From Chloroflexota bacterium (GTDB lineage Bacteria > Chloroflexota > Anaerolineae > Thermoflexales > Thermoflexaceae), in contig JAUQQB010000062.1 in NCBI GenBank assembly GCA_030550075.1, positions 1 through 10,689 of the forward strand: a DNA stretch of 10,689 nucleotides. The letters are read 5' to 3'. The position numbers and the translations under genes are program-made. Of this stretch, positions 7,175-10,689 are shown in pieces; position 1 is the first letter of the stretch; every line of letters begins with the position of its first letter. Below the pieces are notes generated by a model. That model did no database searches, was not told the origin of the DNA, and saw only the letters and a list, made by a program, of their open reading frames with translations.

Positions 7175-8131
7175 TTACGGCTGCACCACAACGGGAGTCC
7201 CGATATCCGCCCACTGGTAAAGCTGCTCCGCGATCGGCGTCGGCAGGTTAACGCATCCGTGGCTCATTGGACGGCCAAAGTTGTTATGCCAGTAGGTCCC
7301 ATGCAGGGCGTAGCCCTTATAGAAATACATCACATAAGGAACATTGGGCAGCCGATAACCCGGACCGGTCATCGTCTGAGCGCGCAGCTTGAGATAGATG
7401 CGGAAGGTCCCGATCACCGTGGGCGTGCGGGGTCGCCCCGTCGAGACCTTCGTCCGCAGGATGGGGGTTTCTCCCTCATAGGCTGTCAGCTCCTGATCGC
7501 TCAGATCCACCAGAATCCACCGACCCGGAAACGGCGGCCCAGGCAATGGGGTGGGTGAGACCGTGGGACGCGGACGAGAGGGCACCGGCATAGCTGGACG
7601 AGGGATCCGCGTTGGAGTCGGCGAAGGGTCTGGCAGAAAGGTGGGATGCGGAGAAGGAGATGGTGAGGGCGCCGGGGTGAAAGGAAGCGGAGTTGCTGTT
7701 GGAGAGCTCTCCTCAACGCTCGTCGCGGTGCTGGAACCTTGCCGATCCCGTCTTCGGAGATCCGCGGCGGCATCCAGGGCGGGGTCCAGCGCCACCGCCT
7801 CCGGAAGAGGGGGCTCCCCTTCCTCCAGAAGCTCCCACGGATCAACGGCTCCAGAGCCCCAGGCGATGAGGAGAACGGCGATCAGCGTCAGCAGCCCATA
7901 GAGGAACCCGATCCCAATGATCCACCTGGGCCAGCGGGCGGGAGGACGTCCCCGAGCATTTGGGAAGCGTCTCCGGATCCGCCGCACCACCGCACGGATC
8001 GGCGGGGATGAAGGCGCCGCCGCATAGGCCCGGGCAGCCCACCACAGGGCCTCCTCCGGGGAAGCCGCCCGAAGCGCCCGCTGTGCCCATCGAAGCGCCT
8101 GCCGCTCCGCAGACGGCGATGAGACATCCAT
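7175..8131 (-). CDS. Membrane-anchored L,D-transpeptidase (YkuD domain)
   Basis: The protein is 318 aa. L,D-transpeptidases form 3-3 cross-links in peptidoglycan or attach proteins to it. Layout: a cytoplasmic, Ala/Arg-rich helical N-terminus (residues 1-65, TPR-like in texture), one membrane helix (about 71-91, WIIGIGFLYGLLTLIAVLLI), an acidic segment, a Pro/Ser/Thr linker (about 132-203), then the YkuD domain (about 204-318). The catalytic motif is HGTYWHNN followed by RPMSHGCVNLP, with the nucleophile at Cys293 and the partner histidine two residues before it. The topology puts the catalytic domain outside, reaching into the wall by the linker. I chose ATG 8131 because GGAGG (8137-8141) lies 5 nt before it; the longer frame from 8158 has no good site. 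It follows the previous minus-strand gene by 66 bp and may share its transcript. Confidence 0.92.
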   Translation of the reverse strand: MDVSSPSAERQALRWAQRALRAASPEEALWWAARAYAAAPSSPPIRAVVRRIRRRFPNARGRPPARWPRWIIGIGFLYGLLTLIAVLLIAWGSGAVDPWELLEEGEPPLPEAVALDPALDAAADLRRRDRQGSSTATSVEESSPTATPLPFTPAPSPSPSPHPTFLPDPSPTPTRIPRPAMPVPSRPRPTVSPTPLPGPPFPGRWILVDLSDQELTAYEGETPILRTKVSTGRPRTPTVIGTFRIYLKLRAQTMTGPGYRLPNVPYVMYFYKGYALHGTYWHNNFGRPMSHGCVNLPTPIAEQLYQWADIGTPVVVQP

Positions 8132-8136
8132 GGCTT

Positions 8137-8141
8137 CCTCC
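8137..8141 (-). promoter_or_regulatory. Ribosome binding site that fixes the L,D-transpeptidase start
   Basis: On the minus strand GGGGAGGAAGCC precedes the ATG at 8131, leaving 5 nt between GGAGG and the start. The upstream ATG at 8158 has only a CAGG about 8 nt away. In the 66-bp spacer a 6-bp stem (GGGACG and CGTCCC, 8170-8186) could form in the transcript; it lacks a T-run. Confidence 0.7.
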
Positions 8142-8197
8142 CCAAACGTCGCGATCATGTCGAGAACCTGGGACGGCTCACGTCCCCCAAAATTCCT

Positions 8198-9055
8198 TCA
8201 ACGGGACAGACGCACCCGGATCTCCCATCCCGTCCAGCCGATCTGGTCCTCTGAGAGCTTGCACGGGCGGGCGCTCACCTCTGCCAGCACAGGCTCCGAC
8301 CCCTCGATCCCCAAGCGATAGGCACCCTGGGGCTCCATTCGGACATCCGCGTATCCCTTTCCCATCCCGGGCTTCAATCCCGTCAGCAAGGTCTCCATCC
8401 CTCGAGGTCCGCTCACCCACAGGCGCACCCCGGACCGCCCCTCCCCGTCCGGGCCGAGGACCTCGATCCGCAGCAACGGTGAGGTTTCACACAGTGGCCG
8501 TTGCTCGATGACCTGCGAAACGGATGGCGTCGGCGTAGGGGTCATGGTTTCGACAAGGGCCGACGTAGGCGTAAGAGGAGACTCCTGTGTCGGGCTCGGA
8601 GCAGGTGATGGGGAGAACGTCGGGGTCACGGTCGGAGAAGGTGTTGGGGTGGGAATCAGCGTTGGCGAAGGCGGCAAGCGGGTGGGCACTGGCGTGGCCA
8701 GGATCACCACCAGTGCCGGGGAGCGCGCGCCTAACTGCTGGGCCGCGCGAGCCAGGTCCTGAACGATCCCGGAAGGCCAGTTTTCCAGAAGCCCTCGCTC
8801 GGCGAGAGCGGCCACCCGCTCCGGAAGATCTGGCAGAGCCAGCGCCTCCAGCCGTCGCTGCAGCGCGACCGGATCTCTTTCCACCGCATCCGCACGGGCG
8901 GCGAGCACGATCCAGAGCTCCTGGTAAGGGACGGCCAAATCTGCCGGGGAGGACCTCCCGGCTGGTGGCGGGAAAATTTCCCATGCCAAGTAAAGCCCCC
9001 CGATTAAGCCCGGAAGCAAGCCGATGATGAAACCAACTCCCAAATGCCGTTTCAC
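8198..9055 (-). CDS. Membrane-anchored protein with helical stalk, Pro/Thr linker and C-terminal beta-rich domain
   Basis: I do not recognise a named family for this 285-aa protein. It has one N-terminal membrane helix (about residues 5-25) that should anchor it with the rest outside, a helical region (about 37-112) of the form DLAVPYQELWIVLAARADAV, a Pro/Thr/Ser linker (about 121-180), and a C-terminal domain (about 187-285) rich in beta strands with two cysteines (C189, C265) that could pair outside the cell. The membrane helix and helical region resemble those of the protein encoded just before it (9052-9414), so the two are probably paralogues and this one gained the linker and outer domain. 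Start GTG 9055 overlaps the upstream stop (GTGA) and has GGAGG 6 nt before it (9062-9066). A role at the cell surface is inferred from topology and from the L,D-transpeptidase next door. Confidence 0.75.
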   Translation of the reverse strand: MKRHLGVGFIIGLLPGLIGGLYLAWEIFPPPAGRSSPADLAVPYQELWIVLAARADAVERDPVALQRRLEALALPDLPERVAALAERGLLENWPSGIVQDLARAAQQLGARSPALVVILATPVPTRLPPSPTLIPTPTPSPTVTPTFSPSPAPSPTQESPLTPTSALVETMTPTPTPSVSQVIEQRPLCETSPLLRIEVLGPDGEGRSGVRLWVSGPRGMETLLTGLKPGMGKGYADVRMEPQGAYRLGIEGSEPVLAEVSARPCKLSEDQIGWTGWEIRVRLSR

Positions 9056-9414
9056 GGTGGACCTCCGGATGGCTCCGATGCGGAGGGCGCGCGCAGAGCG
9101 CGGAGCAACTCCGCGATAGCGGAACGGGCGGCAGGGGAGATCGAAACCGTGGAACGATCCGGGAACCGCTGTAAGACCTCAATGGGATCCCCCAGTAAGG
9201 CAAGCCGAGCTCGGGCGAGCGTCAGATCCTGATCCCGGGTGTAGGCCAGGGCGACCATCTGCACATACTCGGCCCGCCAATCCGGATGGAGGTCCATGGG
9301 GGCCACATCAATATAACGCACCGGCCAGACGTAATACCCAAGGAGGAACCCCACTCCCACACCGATCACCAGCCCTAATCCGAGCATCCCGATCATCGCT
9401 TTGTGTCTACGCAT
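9052..9414 (-). CDS. Small single-pass membrane protein with helical outer domain
   Basis: The protein is 120 aa. A membrane helix (about residues 7-30, GMLGLGLVIGVGVGFLLGYY) is followed by WPVRYIDVAPMDLHPDWRAE and a helix pair with the alternation ALAYTRDQDLTLARARLALLG, a repeat-like texture close to tetratricopeptide helices. The C-terminus is short and disordered (SASEPSGGPP). This architecture resembles a group of uncharacterised proteins that I associate, from memory, with Anaerolineae. ATG 9414 is chosen because it starts just before the membrane helix and has GGAGG 11 nt upstream (9426-9430), slightly far. The open frame to 9540 would run through the HAD gene's end and a palindrome. 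It is coupled to the next gene by GTGA. Function unknown. Confidence 0.7.
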   Translation of the reverse strand: MRRHKAMIGMLGLGLVIGVGVGFLLGYYVWPVRYIDVAPMDLHPDWRAEYVQMVALAYTRDQDLTLARARLALLGDPIEVLQRFPDRSTVSISPAARSAIAELLRALRAPSASEPSGGPP

Positions 9415-9436
9415 AGGTCTGGATCCCTCCCAACCC

Positions 9437-9466
9437 TGTAGGACAACTGCTTGCAGTTGTCCTACA
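9437..9466. repeat. Perfect palindrome: 14-bp arms, 2-nt centre, over the HAD stop codon
   Basis: TGTAGGACAACTGC (9437-9450), TT, then GCAGTTGTCCTACA (9453-9466) pair along all 14 positions. The stop codon of the HAD gene (TAG, minus strand 9464-9462) lies inside the arm. No T-run follows on either strand, so it is not a standard intrinsic terminator. It may be a REP-like repeat, a transcript-stabilising 3' hairpin that sets different levels for the genes on each side, or a protein-binding site. Confidence 0.75.
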
Positions 9467-10154
9467 AATCCTCGAGCCATTGAAGGGCCCTCCGGAGATC
9501 GCCCTGGTTTTTCCGGAGCCATCCACCCCCACCCTCGCAAACCCAGAACGTTCGCATCCCGACCTGTTGAGCAGGCTCGATATCCTGCTTCAGGTCATTG
9601 CCAATCATCCCGCACGCTTCCGGAGGGACCTGCAGACGTTCCGCAACCTCCAGGTAATATTCCGGCCATGGCTTTGTAAAGCGCATATTCTCCATCGTGG
9701 TGATCCAGTCGAAAGGGACATCTCCTAGTCCAGCCCATTCCAGACGCTGGCGGATGGCGACCTCTGGGAAGACCGGATTCGTCGCCACGGCGAGGCGCAG
9801 GCCTCGTGCTTGCGCTCGCTCCACCAGAAGCCGGGCCTCCACCCTGGGCTCAGTGAGCACGCGCAAAGATGGAAAGATCTCCGCATAAAAGCGCTCAAAG
9901 AGTGGGGCCCAGAAATCCCTAGACCGTTTCGTCTCCCGCTCAAAAGCCTCTATAAAGCGCTCCCACACCGTGCGCCGAGGATCCGGTCGGCGAATCGCCT
10001 CCCGCACCGCAGCAAGGAGAGCAGAGAGAAGGGTTGCCGGTGGATGATGAGAGGCCATGAACACCTGAAGCCGATCGAAATAGGCCGGCATAAAGCGATC
10101 CATATCGTTGACCAGCAACGTGCCGTCCAGATCAAAAAGGATCGCGCGGATCAT
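9462..10154 (-). CDS. HAD-superfamily hydrolase (phosphatase-like)
   Basis: This 230-aa cytoplasmic enzyme should hydrolyse a phosphate ester through an aspartyl-phosphate. All four HAD motifs are present: FDLDGTL (nucleophile D8, acid/base D10), VATNPVF (T125), a lysine in FTKPWPEYY (K161), and GNDLKQDIEPAQ (D187, D191). The region between motifs I and II (about residues 15-100) is helical, as expected for a C1-type cap, and gives the substrate choice, which I cannot read from sequence. It resembles the phosphoglycolate-phosphatase/YjjG branch only in general layout. ATG 10154 puts motif I at the N-terminus, overlaps the upstream stop as ATGA and has GGGAG at 10165-10169; the longer frame to 10388 is read through the upstream gene. 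The 3' end is embedded in a palindrome. Confidence 0.9.
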   Translation of the reverse strand: MIRAILFDLDGTLLVNDMDRFMPAYFDRLQVFMASHHPPATLLSALLAAVREAIRRPDPRRTVWERFIEAFERETKRSRDFWAPLFERFYAEIFPSLRVLTEPRVEARLLVERAQARGLRLAVATNPVFPEVAIRQRLEWAGLGDVPFDWITTMENMRFTKPWPEYYLEVAERLQVPPEACGMIGNDLKQDIEPAQQVGMRTFWVCEGGGGWLRKNQGDLRRALQWLEDL

Positions 10155-10495
10155 CCGGCAGGCTCTCCCGTATCTGAGGAGGGAAGCCGATGCAGATGAC
10201 ACTCCCCGCAACCGATCTCCGGGCGTGGAACCTCCATCAAGCGGAGGGTGCAAACGGCATAGACACGCACCTGTTCCCGTAGGCCCAGCCATGTTTTCGC
10301 CACCCGGGCTTCCAGCGCCAGATGAGGGCAGGCGTTCGCGCGGATGATCCCGGGAATCGGACAGGTGGCGCAGAGATAGGGCTTCCAAATCCCCCCACCG
10401 GGGGTCCGCTCAATCAAACGACAGGCCTGCGTCTGCCGTCCCCGATAGTAATCCTCATAGTAAAATGGACATTCCGCCCCATACGGTGTGCGCAC
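10151..10495 (-). CDS. Small cysteine-rich protein, probable metal binder
   Basis: The protein is 114 aa and I know no named function for it. It has eight cysteines with a clear pattern: EC near residue 10, AC in the segment GRQTQACRLIE, the LCATCP pair, NACPHL, VYAVCT, and a C-terminal GCGEC. An aromatic stretch FYYEDYYRGR follows the first cysteine. The spacing suggests one or two zinc or iron-sulfur sites. There is no signal peptide or membrane helix. I have an impression of similar proteins in Anaerolineae genomes, but cannot check it. GTG 10495 is preferred over ATG 10543: GGAGG lies 7 nt before it and a TATAAT element lies between the two candidate starts. It heads a transcript with the HAD gene, which it overlaps by ATGA. 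Confidence 0.75.
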   Translation of the reverse strand: MRTPYGAECPFYYEDYYRGRQTQACRLIERTPGGGIWKPYLCATCPIPGIIRANACPHLALEARVAKTWLGLREQVRVYAVCTLRLMEVPRPEIGCGECHLHRLPSSDTGEPAG

Positions 10496-10502
10496 GATTC
10501 CG

Positions 10503-10507
10503 CCTCC
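10503..10507 (-). promoter_or_regulatory. Ribosome binding site for the cysteine-rich protein
   Basis: GGAGG on the minus strand, 7 nt before the GTG at 10495. It rules in GTG as the start and makes the upstream ATG at 10543 unlikely. Confidence 0.75.
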
Positions 10508-10517
10508 ATTTAAACTG

Positions 10518-10550
10518 ATTATAAATGCAATGCAACATGCCATCTAATGC
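10518..10550 (-). promoter_or_regulatory. Promoter of the minus-strand operon, with repeated GCAT boxes
   Basis: A perfect TATAAT -10 element sits at 10523-10518 on the minus strand. Transcription would begin near 10511, about 15 nt before the GTG. At 17-bp spacing the -35 hexamer is TAGATG, a weak match, so an activator could be needed. Four GCAT tetramers (plus-strand ATGC at 10525, 10530, 10537 and 10547) crowd the spacer and -35 region and could form an operator. Confidence 0.55.
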
Positions 10551-10608
10551 TTCATCCAGATTTGTTTTGAGGCTATGGGATCGGGAAGGCTCATCGCCCC
10601 ACCCCCTG

Positions 10609-10654
10609 AATCCCCCCTCCCCACGGCCCTTTAGGGCCGTGGGGAGGGGGGATT
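10609..10654. repeat. Perfect 22-bp inverted repeat with 2-nt centre (possible terminator)
   Basis: The left arm runs 10609-10630 and the right arm 10633-10654, complementary at all 22 positions, with CCCT-TT-AGGG at the tip and a very GC-rich stem. On the plus strand TTTAAAGGATTTT follows, a poor T-run; on the minus strand there is none. It could insulate the minus-strand promoter at 10518 from transcription coming from the right, or be a dispersed palindromic repeat. The right side (10633-10670) is also G-rich with four runs of three or more G. No gene is visible from 10655 to the window end. Confidence 0.65.
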
Positions 10655-10689
10655 TAAAGGATTTTGGGGGCGAGCCGGGCGCCTTCGGC

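Noticed and set aside
7550..7740. GC-rich imperfect repeats seen on the plus strand, also at about 8530-8700
   Set aside because: They are the coding sequence of the Pro/Thr/Ser linkers on the minus strand, not independent DNA repeats.
8184..8198. CCCCCAAAATTCCTT near the end of the long anchored-protein gene, resembling the reverse complement of 10656-10670
   Set aside because: The match is short and has an indel; two instances are too few to call a repeat family.
8487..9203. A 238-codon minus-strand frame overlapping the two anchored-protein genes
   Set aside because: It is a frame-shifted reading of the linker and helical regions, Arg/Ala-rich and without membrane helix or motif. The other frames have good starts and overlapping stop/start junctions.

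Overview
The window comes from a GC-rich bacterial chromosome, most likely a member of the Chloroflexota (Anaerolineae/Thermoflexus-like). This is inferred from the Pro/Thr/Ser 'TPTPSPTP' linkers in secreted proteins, a pair of membrane-anchored helical proteins of a kind I associate with that phylum, multi-GAF histidine kinases and strong GGAGG ribosome binding sites. No marker gene proves it. I see no tRNA, rRNA, CRISPR array, transposase or phage gene.

Plus strand, left half: (1) the 3' part of a sensor histidine kinase (GAF-GAF-GAF-PAS-HisKA-HATPase) whose start lies outside the window; (2) a tightly overlapping operon of a minimal nucleotidyltransferase (MNT), a HEPN-domain protein and a glutamate-racemase-like protein in which the first catalytic cysteine is replaced by serine; (3) a 197-bp spacer holding a perfect 13-bp inverted repeat about 118 bp across; (4) a second operon of a NapA-type (CPA2) sodium/proton antiporter, a small PII-like protein and an aldose-1-epimerase-like protein. 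The PII-like protein is placed and coupled as if it regulates the antiporter.

Minus strand, right half (read from right to left): a clear -10 promoter element, then a small cysteine-rich protein, a HAD hydrolase, two related single-pass membrane proteins (one short, one with an added Pro/Thr linker and C-terminal beta-rich domain) and an L,D-transpeptidase with a cytoplasmic N-terminus, one membrane helix and a long linker. Several junctions are 1-bp or 4-bp stop/start overlaps, so the first four genes probably form one transcript. Two perfect palindromes lie in this half: a 14-bp-arm hairpin over the stop codon of the HAD gene and a 22-bp-arm hairpin upstream of the promoter.

The two halves converge at about 7145-7174 with no convincing terminator. 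The most interesting points are the MNT/HEPN pair fused in an operon with a catalytically altered MurI-like protein, and the antiporter/PII-like/epimerase operon. Ribosome binding sites place several true starts well inside the longest open frames (genes at 2567, 4592, 8131, 9414, 10154 and 10495).
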